Shown one piece after another: positions 50,150-61,885 of a stretch of DNA of 64,000 bases; position 1 is the stretch's first letter, and every line of letters begins with the position of its first letter. Source of the stretch: Sitta carolinensis. Its lineage: Eukaryota > Chordata > Aves > Passeriformes > Sittidae. The notes beneath the pieces are model-generated. The model worked only from the letters and a program-made list of their open reading frames with translations. It was not told the origin of the DNA and did not search any database. A program made the translations under genes and the position numbers. The DNA is taken from the NCBI GenBank assembly GCA_032173965.1, contig CM063283.1:82028743-82092742 (forward strand), in the 5' to 3' direction.

Positions 50150-50640
50150 CCAAGCTCAAACAGCAGTGTCAATTCCAGGGTCAGAGAGGTCAACGGTGAC
50201 ACCCGATTTAAGTGTTATTCACTCTGATGCTGTGACAAGACAGATACAGCGTGGCCTGACTAAAGTGATGTATGTTAAATTTGTTGCAAATTACTGGCAT
50301 GATGGATCTATTGATGACCCATTCCAGCTGTCAGGATGTCTCTATCAGTCTCTCAGTTATGCTTTCTCCTGCTGCTCAGCCCCACCCCCCTCTGACTGCT
50401 CCCATCAAACACAGGGTTTCTTCTTAATCCCTGAGAAACTCAAGGTGCAGAGCACAGGGAAACAAAACATCAGCATCTTCTTGAACCTGAGGATCATTGA
50501 AAGTCAGCTCATGAGGGATAAAAGTTTGGTGGTTAATAGACTTGAGTCATTGTGCAAGTTTGCATTATCTTATGACCTATTGAAAAACATTTGTTAATAA
50601 TAGATTTTCAAGTTAATTCCTGTTTTCATCCAAAGTGTTT
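50150..50640. promoter_or_regulatory. Candidate conserved noncoding block
   Basis: High-complexity, repeat-free DNA. A 143-codon ORF spans 50166-50597 on the plus strand, but no domain or biased composition supports coding. The texture fits conserved noncoding DNA as well as it fits anything else. Low confidence. Confidence 0.22.
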
Positions 50641-52420
50641 AAAACACAATAATTTGAGCTGTTGTTTGAAGTATCTCACTCATCTGAGAAATTCTCTGAA
50701 AGGAAGCAAGTCCTCTTTTTAGCTTTTGCTCTCTAGTAGAGCAGAGATAAGTGACCCAGATTCTCTACAGCAGAAAGTGGAAGAGCAGGGAAAGGCAGAA
50801 TGTTCCCTTCCTATTGCTCCCTCACTTCATGGAGAAGCAATACCCAGCTTTTCTGGAAAGTGGCACTAGAGCCATGGGAGGGAAGGACAGGAGTCACTTT
50901 GGGGCAGGTTCCTTGAAGAATCACAGTTTTCCTGCTACCCAGGATGGCTGAGACTCTCCAGTTTGTGCTCTGTGGGAAAAAAGATGTATGTAGGAAGACA
51001 GGTCTGACTTTTGCCTTTGCAATGCTGGAGCCTGAGACAGGCTTGGAAGCCTGATATAGGGAAATGGAGAGAAACCTAAGGAAACCAAATTGTCTCAAGT
51101 ATAATAGATCATTTCTACTTTCAAACCAATGTCTGTTCTAGAAGTGCTTGCCCCTGAGCAGGTGCAGTAATTACAGAAGTACAGCCCTTCCATACATTTT
51201 AGCCCAGATAGGTAAAGCCCTAGTCATGATGATAAACAATATCCCATTTCATAATTACATTGAAGGAACATCCTATGCAGATTTCTTCTCTTTAAAACAC
51301 TTTTTTTTGCATTAGCTCCGTTGTAGCTCTGAGGCATGCTAAGTTAGTTTTTTTTTTCTTTTTTCTAATTATCATTACTTTCTACTGCTTCTGCGTCTTT
51401 TGCTCTTTCATTCTGACCCACAAATTGTCATTCTTTAGTTCAGTGTTGCAGAGTAATTCTTAACAGGAAATTTCTTCTCACATGTATTTTCATGGATAAT
51501 AGTAAGTCACCTAACAAACAGCTTGATGTTGAAAGGCAGTGCCCAAACAGGAGAAAAATCAGGATAGTTAATGCACAAGAGAGCATTTGCAAACCTGATG
51601 TTCTCAGAACATATAACTTAAGAAGGACTATTATTGAACAGGGGAGACAACTGCCTTATTGAGTTCAGTTGAACTTGTCATTGGAAGACCAATACAGCTT
51701 TTAGATTTCCAGTTTCACCAGCATCTTCAGCATCTTTCATTATGACACACACCTGATCTCTTCCATTTCAGTTTGAGTAATCAAAACCCTAAAGAATGGA
51801 GGAACAGCAAAGAAGCATGGGTCACTTTATTCTAGAATTATAATAATGTCAGCCAAGGTTGTGGTTCCTTAGTTCATTTTAATCCCTTGTTCATTCATGG
51901 CAGAGATGAAACACTGACAAGTAGGAAAGACTCTTGAAAAAATTGTGGGCCCTTCAACAATTCAAAAATAATAGAAGTAAAAAGAATTTTGCCTCGCTAC
52001 ATGTGGATTGAATTTAACCCCAAAATAGTGCTGAATCTCTACTTAAATTTTACACTAGAAGCTTGAGGTGAGCTTTTAAACATCTTACAGGATTATAAAT
52101 AATTAGGTATGGTATCTAGATCAACCTTTCCTTCATCACAAATAGTCACAAAACAGTCACCTGGATAGTCCAGAGCCTGAACAAGAGAGCTCAGCCTACT
52201 TCATACTCCAGAAGCCATTGGTGATGCTGTGAAAAGATAGACAAGAAAGGTACAAACACAGTTAAGAATCAGGTTTTCAAATCAAAGTACTCATAATAAT
52301 TTATCTGAACTACACCTTATCTGGAAAACAGACAACGTGAGAGTCATGGCACTCCTCAACTAGACTACAGCAAAATGCTGTAACACTACACAGTAGTTAG
52401 GAAACACTGGCTGAGAAAGG
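50641..52420. other. Unique intergenic DNA, no gene recognised
   Basis: Mixed-composition sequence with T runs near 51301-51308 and 51348-51364. No transposon or gene was recognised. Confidence 0.5.
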
Positions 52421-52704
52421 ATCATAGAATCACAGAAAGGCTTGGATTGGAAGGGACCTTAAAGATCATCTAAGTCAAACCCCCTTGCCATGAGCAGGGA
52501 AGCCATTCACCAGATCAAGTTGCTCACAATCCCATCCAGCCTGGACTTGAAAACTTGCAGGGATGGGACATCCACAACTTCTCTGGGCAACCTGTTCCCA
52601 TGCCTCACTTACCTATAAGTAAGAAATGTTTTCCTAATATCTAATCTGAATATCTCCTGCTTTAATTTAAAACTTTAGAGGGGGCTGTCTGTACACTCAC
52701 TACC
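52421..52704 (-). mobile_element. CR1 LINE 3' end, minus strand
   Basis: The plus strand begins 'atcatagaatcacagaaagg' and continues 'ttggattggaagggacctt' and 'aaagatcatctaagtcaaac', the exact inverse of the avian CR1 3' tail. It continues through 'cccatccagcctggacttga' and 'acttctctgggcaacctgtt' to 'aagaaatgttttcctaatat'. This is the best-preserved CR1 tail in the window, so probably one of the younger insertions. It is severely 5'-truncated (about 284 bp). Confidence 0.95.
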
Positions 52705-53868
52705 ACATTTTAGCACATTCTTAGCAGCTATCCCAACTCCAAGGAATAATATGAGATCTAATCACAATAGCAAAGCTCATCACTTTCCATTCCAAGGGCA
52801 AGGCATCTTTTTATGGCATCATCCATACTAACATAGGCAGAACACTTTTATACATACACTTTTTTAAAGCCTTTGAACGTATCTCCCAAAGGCAGCTCTC
52901 CTTTAGGGAAGACGATTTCGACACAGAATAGTTGATCGCCACGTTGATTCATGCTAGGCTTCAAATATTGAGATTCTATAATGAAGCTGGATAAATATTT
53001 GTAAACTACTTAATTGCTGTAAAAATTGGAAACCCTATTTGGAGAACTAATGAACCTGCTAGAGAAAACAAATATACTTCAGATAGAAGTGAACTCTTTT
53101 CTCCTTACCTGTGGATCCAAGTCCAGCCTAGGTTATAGAAACACTCAGGTTTGCTCTCTCTTGGCTGGAAAATGAATTCGATATGTTTAGATATACATGC
53201 ACAGAACATCCAGTATGCATTCTCATGATAGGGTGAGTGATTTGGAATTCAATGTCTTCAGGCAAAGTAAAAAATTGGATCAGAAATTCCTGGGAAGGCT
53301 CTGGGTACTTTGCAATTGCTTTGAAAAACTGTATTTTAAAAGTGTGAACTATCATCCCATTTTAAGACTAAATCTTGTGTCAGATTTCTTAAGGGAGTTA
53401 AATGACAGAGAATGCACCTTTCCTTTGCTTTGGTGTTGCTTAGAACCAAAATGCTCACTGGTTGTGATCCACAGACAGATTTGTAACCGTCAAGGCACAC
53501 GGAAGCTCATGGTCAAAGACCACAGTGTGTCTGATACAGAAGCACTTGCAGTCTTAGAGTAAAAACAGGGTGAAAGTGTTGAGGATAGCCATTTTGAGAG
53601 TAAATATATACAATTAGTTTGAATCCCTTAGTATGTAACCCTCATTTTCTGAAAACTAGTAAGATCAAAGGCTAAGGTGATACAACTCCAGAAACCAAGT
53701 ACATTTTTAACTCCAGGCAAAATTGCAGTCATCCCCATGGGTTTGGCATCTTCTTTCTTACCTTTCTTTCATAGTTGTTTTATTTCAGTCATTCACTCTA
53801 AGTCTTCCTAACTTTATCTCCTTCTTTCTCTTCCTTATTATTTTTCTCTCCATTTCTTCCTCTTTTCG
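52705..53868. other. Unique intergenic DNA, no gene recognised
   Basis: Sequence becomes increasingly pyrimidine-rich from about 53750 towards the tract. The 121-codon ORF at 53197-53562 has no recognisable domain. Confidence 0.5.
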
Positions 53869-54205
53869 CCTTTCCTTCTCTTTCTTCTTCTCTTCTCTTC
53901 TCTTCTCTTCTCTTCTCTTCTCTTCTCTTCTCTTCTCTTCTCTTCTCTTCTCTTCTCTTCTCTTCTCTTCTCTTCTCTTCTCTTCTCTTCTCTTCTCTTC
54001 TCTTCTCTTCTCTTCTCTTCTCTTCTCTTCTCTTCTCTTCCCTTCCTTCCTTCCCTTCCCTTCCCTTCCCTTCCCTTCCCTTCCCTTCCCTTCCTTCCTT
54101 CCCTTCCCTTCCCTTCCCTTCCCTTCCCTTCCCTTCCCTTCCCTTCCCTTCCCTTCCCTTCCCTTTCCCTTCCCTTCCTTCCCTTCCCTTCCCTTCCCTT
54201 CTCTT
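53869..54205. repeat. 337-bp uninterrupted polypyrimidine tract, (TCTTC)30 then (TTCCC)n
   Basis: Every plus-strand base from 53869 to 54205 is C or T. Positions 53891-54040 are 30 perfect copies of TCTTC. From 54041 the unit changes to TTCCC-type repeats with a few CTTCC phase breaks. Spurious ORFs of 160-162 codons cover it on both strands. Perfect repetition in the first half implies recent expansion or homogenisation. The tract can form triplex DNA. Confidence 0.97.
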
Positions 54206-55839
54206 GTCTAGAGAAAACAGCTTTTCAGCCCTAAACAGGAAAGACACAAACATCTGTGGAACTATGACGTAATAATACAAATTCTCTAATTTGTCTTGGA
54301 ATGGACAGACCTTTAAGTGAGTAAACTTGCAGACAGTGAAAAAACTCTGGAATAAACATAGACAAAAACATAAACAACTATGACATCATACCTTACTGCT
54401 TGCTATTCAGAGGGGAAAAAAGGGCTATTTTTTTTTCTAGATGCTATAACTTGGCATAAAAATCTTGATATAAAAAATGTGTGCATATTTTATTGTATTA
54501 CTAAGTTTTTTATTATGTTAATACATTTTTCATTGTATTGAACAAATCTGTCTCTAATATAGTCCAGAAGGTATCCAAACATGAACACAAATTCTGTCCA
54601 AAATGATCCAAATTCCTTTAAGCTTATTATAATAGTGATATTTCTGCCATGTTAACACCCTTTAATATGATATTGTTGAAAATGCATAAAAATGTGACAA
54701 GAAAATTACACATGCATTATGCACATTGTTAATAAGATTCATCAAATTACTAGTTTGAAAAACAATTTTTTTTCAGCTATAATATGAGTAAAATCACAAG
54801 GTAACTTCTAACATTTTGACGTCTTGCAGCTCCAGTACTCATCATCTCCTGCACAAGACTACCTTCAGACAAACTCCTGAGACCAAATAACATAGCTACA
54901 GGAGACTGAAGTACTGAAGGGATGTAAAAGTGCTGAGAACAAATGTCATGTGCCATCAGTAATTCCAGGGAATTAATCTTTTTTCATTGCTAGGCTTTCA
55001 GCATAACACTTCTTCCAAGTTGTATGATCACATCTTGAGAGCTCCAGGTTAGACCTATTGACCACATCTACATATCTCTGACCATTAAGTACCATCTCTT
55101 GATGCCTGTGCACTGAGGAATGTCCTCAATGTTCAGAGAATCAACTATGTTCCCATGACTACAGAAGAGGGCTGTATAAATAACATCTTTAAACTATTGT
55201 GATTAAACCTTTCAAAAGTATTTCCAAACATCGATGTAATGATGATCAGATTAAAATCCATCATGTAATAATAATAGGTAATGAATAATATATCTTGATT
55301 ACATCTCATCTCAGGCCAATTATCACTAAAACAGATAGGAGCAAAACAAGCCAGATGGTCTGGTAAGGAATGTCCATAAATATCCCAGCCACGCACCCTC
55401 TGGCATAAAGTGCCTAGATCTGCTTCCACTATTCTCAGCAAGGAGCACCTTTCTCCTAAAATAATTTCTCTAAGCAATTTGTTGAAAACAAAGTCCTTAT
55501 TTGAAGGATAAAGTACACCAGGAAAAGGGTTTGTAGGAAATAAAACCAGAATCGTATAGAAATATAAATGCAGGTAAGTCCTGTGGTAGAACGTCTCTTG
55601 GATATGAAGAGTCTGTACCGTGTCCCCTCTTTGTGACTCTGACACTAAGCCTCCAAGATGAAATAAACTTCCTACCAAATGGCTTGGTAACAAACAAAAA
55701 ATGATTGTGTATGGAACTACTCAAGCTATAACAAGACTAATCCAATGTGCAGTGCTTTAAATTGCTGAGAAGTTTGGAATCTTTTCTTTTTGTCTTTCCT
55801 GGGGGCTTGTCCATGTGCTGTAACTTCTCTTTGCATGGA
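54206..55839. other. Unique intergenic DNA with a 182-codon ORF of unknown status
   Basis: AT-rich sequence. The minus-strand ORF at 55145-55693 is the longest that lies outside repeats. Its translation has no recognisable domain and ends in a run of Tyr/Ile-rich low-complexity residues, so it is not called as a gene. 'gatgaaataaacttcc' near 55650 resembles a polyadenylation site on the plus strand. Confidence 0.45.
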
Positions 55840-57480
55840 GAGTATAGTTAGTATTTTCATTTGCTGCCTAAGTAGCAAATTACCGTGTAAACAGCCCACA
55901 AGAGCTGGTCTGTAATTGAATTGTAACTGTTGACTTTAGACATTTGGTATATTTGCTGCAAGAAGTAAATTTTCAAAACTTCATCTTGATGCAGTCAGAC
56001 AAAATGAAAGGTAATATTCTTTATCTGCCACAGATTGCTGCAGATGAACTGCTTTCATATGAGCTTAAATAAGATTTAGTGTATTCCATCCTTCAGCTGG
56101 CCACAATTGAAAGTGATCAGGATCAATACAGCTGCCCCTGAATGGAGCCCAGTATTGTGCATTACAATAGAGGAAATGGCTGTATTCAAAATTTTCCTGT
56201 GTCAAATTAATTTCCATGTTATCTCCAAATTCAATTAGATGGGAACCCCGTGTAACTAAAAAAGTGTCCGACATCCCTTAGTGACAAATTACGGTGCTTA
56301 GTGTGCATATCAAGGTGAAGTGTTGAGCCTTGCTAATCTTCTCACTAATTCTCAATTACCGTAAAATGAAGCCATAAATCACACAGACAGGGGATCGATG
56401 GAAATGTTGTTTTCAGGGTGATTGGCAGCCTCCCCAAAGGTTTTCTGTAAGTTGGTTTAAGGTTACCATTCTCTAAGGGGAGGGATGAGGTAGTCTTGCT
56501 CAATCTCTATGATATAGGCCCACAGGCCTTTTGGGGATAGTGGGGAGGGACAGCACCAATTTCAGCCCATCAGACATCCAATTTTTCTCCTTTTCATACC
56601 TGCTGTAGTAAATGAGAAACAAATTAAATTTCACTCCACTATCTCCACAGAAACCATTTAAATTTTTCATGGAAACTAAATTGTCCCTAGACAAATAGCC
56701 CCCTGATTCTATGAAAATATACTGGAGCGCTGGGGACAGAAATAAATTTGTGTCACTCTGGATATGCCATTCTCTGTAATGTCATTCACTGCGGCCAATA
56801 AATGAGTCCCTCCTGGAACACAATGGTAAAGCCTTGTGCTCTGGTGGATTTGCATTGTTCCCCCACTCTGGAGCAGTCTAATATTCTTCCTGTTATTAAT
56901 TTGCAGCCTAGGTTTTACATTCATGAGGCCAAGATTGAAATGTAAATGAGGCACAAAATAAGTAGTCAGCAGTAGCCCTGGCCGAGCAGCCTGTGTCATA
57001 GACTCATGGACTTACATGAAAATAGTTATCACTCAGAGAGATTAGCAGCTCAGAACATCAATCACTGCTGCAAGGAAACAATGAATAAAATTGCCCCAAC
57101 ACGAGGAAGGAAATTACCAAAGCTTTAAAGTGGAAAGGGAATATGTAATACTGCTACCTGTTGTTGAAGCACTAAGGCTGTAATAAAAGAATCTGGGCTC
57201 CTTCTCTCTATCTCTCTATCTCTCCCCCTCCCTTGTTCCTGTTGATAGCTGATATTTAAATAGTGCCATTTTTCTCATCTCAATTTATCTATTAAATGAG
57301 CTGCAGTTCCTTGGCCAGAGGTATACGATACTTCACATCGCGCTCATATGAAACCCAGAGTTTTTGTCTGAAACCGCTTTAAAATGATGACACCCTATAT
57401 ATCATCCAATCTCTTGGCAAACAAATAGATACATAAGGCCTGAGTCCTCAGATTTCAGGGAGGCTCAGAGTGTGCCAGAC
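55840..57480. promoter_or_regulatory. Candidate conserved noncoding cluster (strongest in window)
   Basis: About 1.6 kb without repeats, dense in homeodomain cores ('ctcaattaccgtaaaatg', 'caattagatggg'). It has a SOX-like inverted pair ATTGT-GCATT-ACAAT at 56154-56168, and an octamer ATTTGCAT at 56848-56855 overlapping a SOX-like CATTGTT (56853-56859). CpG sites survive in 'cacatcgcgctcat' near 57340, unusual for old neutral AT-rich DNA. The pattern resembles developmental enhancers in gene deserts. The call is inference; alignment to another bird and a mammal would decide it. Confidence 0.4.
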
Positions 57481-59329
57481 TTCAAGCTAGCAGACAAAGG
57501 TGGCTTTAGTTCACCATTGTGCTTTCCTAATTCTCAGATGGTGCAAAAGTGTTGCAAGACAATGCAAGCAGGGCAGTCTCAGGCTAGCTCTTCCTCAACA
57601 ACCTCTGAAAAACTCTAAGAAGCTCTCCCAGGACCTATCAATAACCAGAACTTGGAAAAGATTCAGCTAATTCTCCTTTACTTCAGCAACTTTGATCACA
57701 CTCATCAGAAGGGGAAGTGTTGCATTACCCGTTGGACTTTTTTGCTTGAGTGTTCTCTGTATCCATTAAATGCAAAACACTATTCTGTCTACCACAATTA
57801 GTTTTGCCTTCCTCTGGGGAAATCTGCCTGACTATCACACCTGAACAGCAAGAACATTTTCTTATAGTGATTTTTCTTTAGACCACAGAAATATAGCCAC
57901 ATTTTACTAAAAGCATGACAATTTCTGGTGTAAATTTCCATTATCCAAAATTTAGACTTTCAGCCACAAAAATAGCTTTAAAAATGTGTCCTAGGAAGAT
58001 GACTTCAAAGAAAATACCAAAATAAACTCTAGTCCCTCCTGTTCTGAGGTAGCTTGTAAATGTGGTTGGTCACAAGACTGCAGTGGGTGGGAGAATCTCT
58101 CTGACCTGCTTTCCCAAGGATACTGGACTCCTTCTCATGGGTCTACCTTCAAAAACTTTGTTTGCAGGGAGAATTATTAAGCAGGAAATAGTTCAGTCTG
58201 GATATGCTTTCTGTTGTCTTACAACTCCTAAGACTGTTTAAAAATATATCAAATTTAAAACAGTTAAAAATATAATGCCCCTCTCTTAAAGCAACTTGAT
58301 TTGCGATTTCAGAAAAAGAATTTAAAACTTATATCCTTGAATATAACGTTCCGTTTAACACCTTTCATTTAAGAAGTAAATGTTTTTCATGCAAAAATGA
58401 CAAAAGACTGAAAAGCTTTGTATTTTGATATCAGTCTGTAAAAAGACTAACCCAGTCTTTAAAAAAAAAATTGTTGTAAGGAACTGGCAATGATAGTAAG
58501 ATTGGAAACTAAATCTCCATTTTCTGTGCAAAACAGATCATGCTGCCTTCAGAAACCAGCTTTGCATTCCATTTCTTATCAGGAGGAAGAAAAAAATAAT
58601 ATATGCAAGGTATTGAAAAAACCTAGTAAAAAATTCTGTGTTAGGTGAACGATATCATGAATATTTCTTATTATATGGACAATGGACACTTTGGTCAAAT
58701 AATCCCTGGTGAATCAGAATTGAGCTGAACAAAGTACTATATCAGAGCTATTGCATATCAGAGAAAGCAACACTATCTCAAAAAGCTACTTTTTTCACAG
58801 TAGAGATACTACCATTTTCATTTTTAAAAGCTCAATACAGCTGTATTATAGAGAGCAAGTTTTGAACAATAATGTGTGGTAATGTGTTCAGTAACTTTAT
58901 TCTGTTTCTTTCTGAAGAAGTTCACTAAGGAACATATGCAAACTGCTAAGAAAAGGAACTTGAAATTCAGGAGAAGCAAAGAGACAACATAAAATCAGAT
59001 TTTCAGATGTGTATTAAAATGTTCTTATGAGAGGTCAAGATATTGATCATGGGTGAGATAGGAGAAGATACTGAACCTTAAACTACTTTGTTCTTTTTTT
59101 CTTTGCTTAAAAAGACAAAGTCAGACCCAACTTGTTACTGGAGCTTTAGAGCCCAGCAGCAGTGTGCATTTTCTGGCTAAGGAGCAGAAGCAACACAACT
59201 CACGTGGTTCCCACACTAGGCAGCAGCTTCTGCTCTCAAACCCTCCTCTTTCCCTCATGTTGTCATTGTCTTCACTCTTAGTGTCTCAGAATATCTTTTT
59301 AATTGCTTATCAAATGGATAGTTATTGTA
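57481..59329. other. Unique intergenic DNA, no gene recognised
   Basis: AT-rich sequence with an A run at 58461-58470. No transposon or gene was recognised. Confidence 0.5.
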
Positions 59330-59720
59330 TCATAAAATCTTCAAAGCCATTTCCCAGTCCCATTCAGTTGTGGAGCTGAACTTTTATACAATGATATATC
59401 ACAATGGATTATGCTAATAAGCTTGTTAATAGCTCCAGTAGTGTTAGCGGAGCGCATTAAAACAAACTGGTCCTTGCAATAGATTGGGAAATGTTTTATA
59501 AGGGGCATGTGATCTAAGAGCAGCCATGACAAGGCTAGTAAATAATAGCAGAAACTGGCATGACCAGAGAAATGCTTACCTAAATTATTTATATGTTAAT
59601 CAAAACTACAGTTGTTAAGCAATATCATTAGTTCATTACTAATTGGTTTATGGATTTGTGATGAATTACTTATTTGCATGCAAAGTAAACCCTCAGCCTT
59701 TTGTTCATCGTTTCTAACCT
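59330..59720. promoter_or_regulatory. Candidate conserved noncoding element (overlapping octamers)
   Basis: Repeat-free sequence with a pair of inverted, overlapping octamer-type sites (ATTTGCAT 59672-59679, ATGCAAAG 59678-59685). TAAT-rich context surrounds it ('gttcattactaattgg', 'ttatgctaataagc'), and a CpG lies in 'tagcggagcgcatt'. Regulatory function is inferred. Confidence 0.35.
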
Positions 59721-60514
59721 TCAAATACTTGCAGGTTTTCTCTCTGCAGCGCTCGTCCTTCACTAAAATGATTACATCAGCTTGTCAGAGAAAGTAGATT
59801 TTCAAGGTAAAGACATAATTTTCTTCTGAAATGTATGCAATATATTATTGTCATATATTTTTTAAAAGTCATAATATATCAGAATTTCATGCTTGAGAGA
59901 TATGCAATTAATGTTATACAGTGTATATTTTTCCTTACTCTCCTCCAAAAATCCTACACTTTGAGCATTTATTAATAGTGGAGACTTGTTTCGTTCATAT
60001 ATATATCAAGTTGGACTGTCAGGCACATTATTATGGGGAATGTTAAATTCCACCTTAGTGAAATCAGATTGGGATGAATATAACCAAAGAACTTAAACAC
60101 ACCTCTGGATGTATTGTGGGACATCCTAGAGATGTGACACAGTGATTTTTAGGTGAAGGTGAAGATCAGTCTTTTATTTGGTGCCTGAACTCATGGGCAA
60201 ATTTCTTAATTATAAGGTTTTCTGAACTGCAGTCTCTCATCAGGCATGTCTCTTTTTGTCCTTTGTTTCTCTCTCTTCCTCATATATTTATTGCAGCTCC
60301 TTCCTCTCATCTCCTCTCTTTTTTACTTCCATCTCCCTCTGTGTAATATTTTTCTTTCTCAATTATCCCCATCCATGCAACATAGTCATCTGCGTTCCCA
60401 GCTTGCACACAATTTTTTCCACCCTCACTGCTTCAGACTAAGGGAGCTAGACCCAGGAACTATCATTACATATTTTCCCCTTTTGAGGTACTTTCCCTGT
60501 AAGGAAAGCTTAGA

Positions 60515-60571
60515 CTTCCCCTCCCTTTTCCCTTTTCCCTTTTCCCTTTTCCCCTTTTCTCTTTCCTTTTC
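60515..60571. repeat. (CCCTTTT)n polypyrimidine tract
   Basis: 57 nt of uninterrupted pyrimidine, including four to five CCCTTTT-type units. Confidence 0.92.
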
Positions 60572-61282
60572 AAAAATCATGTAAGCCATGAATATAATTA
60601 AATTAAATTAATATTGTGCATCAGCTTGGCACACATTCTTTTGAAAAAAAAAAATCACTTTTCTGTCTCTTAGAATTTAAATATTAAGAAGAATTATTTT
60701 TATATTCTAAAAATATATTCTTCAAGGAGGTAGATAGAGATCAGTAGAAGCTTTCCAGAGATTTTTCACCTGTTGTTATTACTAGCAGAAGTTCCAGACA
60801 TATTAATGCAGATAAGCCCAGCAAGGACCATCAGTCCAGGGTACGAAAGTAAGTTGCTGTGAACAAAAACCAATTCAGATGGAGAACTCTTCCAACAGAT
60901 CTCTCTATATAATGAAGTAATCAAATCTCACCTTTCAAACACACCCTGCATTTGTTTTTCATTTGCCTTACAGAAATCTGCCTTCTGAATATCTTGGAAA
61001 CCTTTCTATCAGTTGACCTTCTAGGGTTTTGTCTTTGCAATCACAGAGGTTGTAGTGCACTTTCCAGCAGCTGCAGGTTGTATTTCTTTGGTATTTATCA
61101 TCCACAATCTGGCTCAGCCCAGCAAGACATGCATCACAGTCTAATCCAAGTGAGTCTCACAAGGACAAGAGAAACCTGACCAAAATTAAATAGAAAGTGA
61201 AAGGTAACACAACGAACAACTTTTAATGTTGTAGTAAAGCAAAATTTTATTACTGATAATTTATTATGAAATATTATTGTTA

Positions 61283-61323
61283 TTAATAATAATAATAATA
61301 ATATAATAATAATAATAATAATA
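61283..61323. repeat. (AAT)n microsatellite
   Basis: Trinucleotide AAT repeat with one ATA phase break. Confidence 0.93.
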
Positions 61324-61592
61324 GACAATATAAAAGGACTGCATAAACAGATGTCAAGGGAGGCATTCCAAATATTTCTTGTCCAAGGAGATGAACGTAG
61401 CATCCAGTTCAGTCACGCCTTGGTTCAGTACCACTCACAAGTAAATATTGCAGATAACTCTGTACAATTCTCTATCTTTCTGTGGTGGAGACCTTATGCC
61501 AGAAGAATCCATGTGCAGAGGTCTTCTTTAAATTAATCTTGGATGACTGCAGAAACTATGTTGATGTTCTTTAAACTTCTTATTCCATGCAG

Positions 61593-61620
61593 AAAAAAAA
61601 AAAAAAAAAAAAAAAAAAAA
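61593..61620. repeat. Poly-A run (28 nt)
   Basis: Twenty-eight uninterrupted adenines on the plus strand. No poly-A retroposon body could be identified upstream, and CR1 elements do not normally end in poly-A. Confidence 0.95.
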
Positions 61621-61689
61621 GATTCTTATTCCTCAAGCAAGTTCGGGCTGTGTAAAAAATTAAATTTTCCACTAACCTGTCACAGCATG

Positions 61690-61885
61690 GGAAAACCAAT
61701 GAATGCATTGAGTCCCTTCTTTGCTGCTCATATGTTGGAACCTTGACCTTTTGTTACTGATGTATTTGTAAAATTTTTTTTTTTCTTTTACAGCAGTAAC
61801 CAGATTAAGTTCGCATTGGGCTTTAGCCCTTCTAATTTTCTCTCTGCAAAACCTCACAGCATCCTTTTGAGACTTCACACTTCAA
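61690..61885 (-). mobile_element. CR1 LINE ORF2 fragment (linker before RT), minus strand
   Basis: The minus-strand frame at 61672-61878 reads KDAVRFCREKIRRAKAQCEL, then NLVTAVKEKKKFYKYISNKR. This matches the CR1 ORF2 region between endonuclease and reverse transcriptase (usual form ...A...CR..IR.AKAQLELNLA...K.NKK.F.KY...KR). The match fades after this point. It lacks a start, the catalytic domains and the 3' end. It is an isolated decayed fragment near a poly-A run; edges are uncertain. Confidence 0.72.

Larger units (their letters stand above)
59721..61689. other. Unique intergenic DNA with several simple repeats
   Basis: Pyrimidine-rich DNA at 60250-60370 is followed by a CCCTTTT tract, an AAT microsatellite and a 28-nt A run (listed separately). 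The 112-codon ORF at 60246-60584 reads Leu/Ser/Phe-rich low complexity and is not a gene. Confidence 0.5.

Noticed and set aside
50166..50597. 143-codon plus-strand ORF
   Set aside because: No recognisable domain, no plausible promoter or splice context; composition is not clearly coding.
53723..54280. ORFs of 160-162 codons on both strands
   Set aside because: They run through the TCTTC/TTCCC array; low-complexity translation, no gene.
56486..56494. TGAGGTAGT, identical to the let-7 5' end
   Set aside because: The following bases do not match let-7 and no suitable hairpin arm was seen nearby.
60246..60584. 112-codon ORF resembling a membrane protein
   Set aside because: Leu/Phe/Ser richness comes from pyrimidine-rich DNA (60250-60370 and the CCCTTTT tract).
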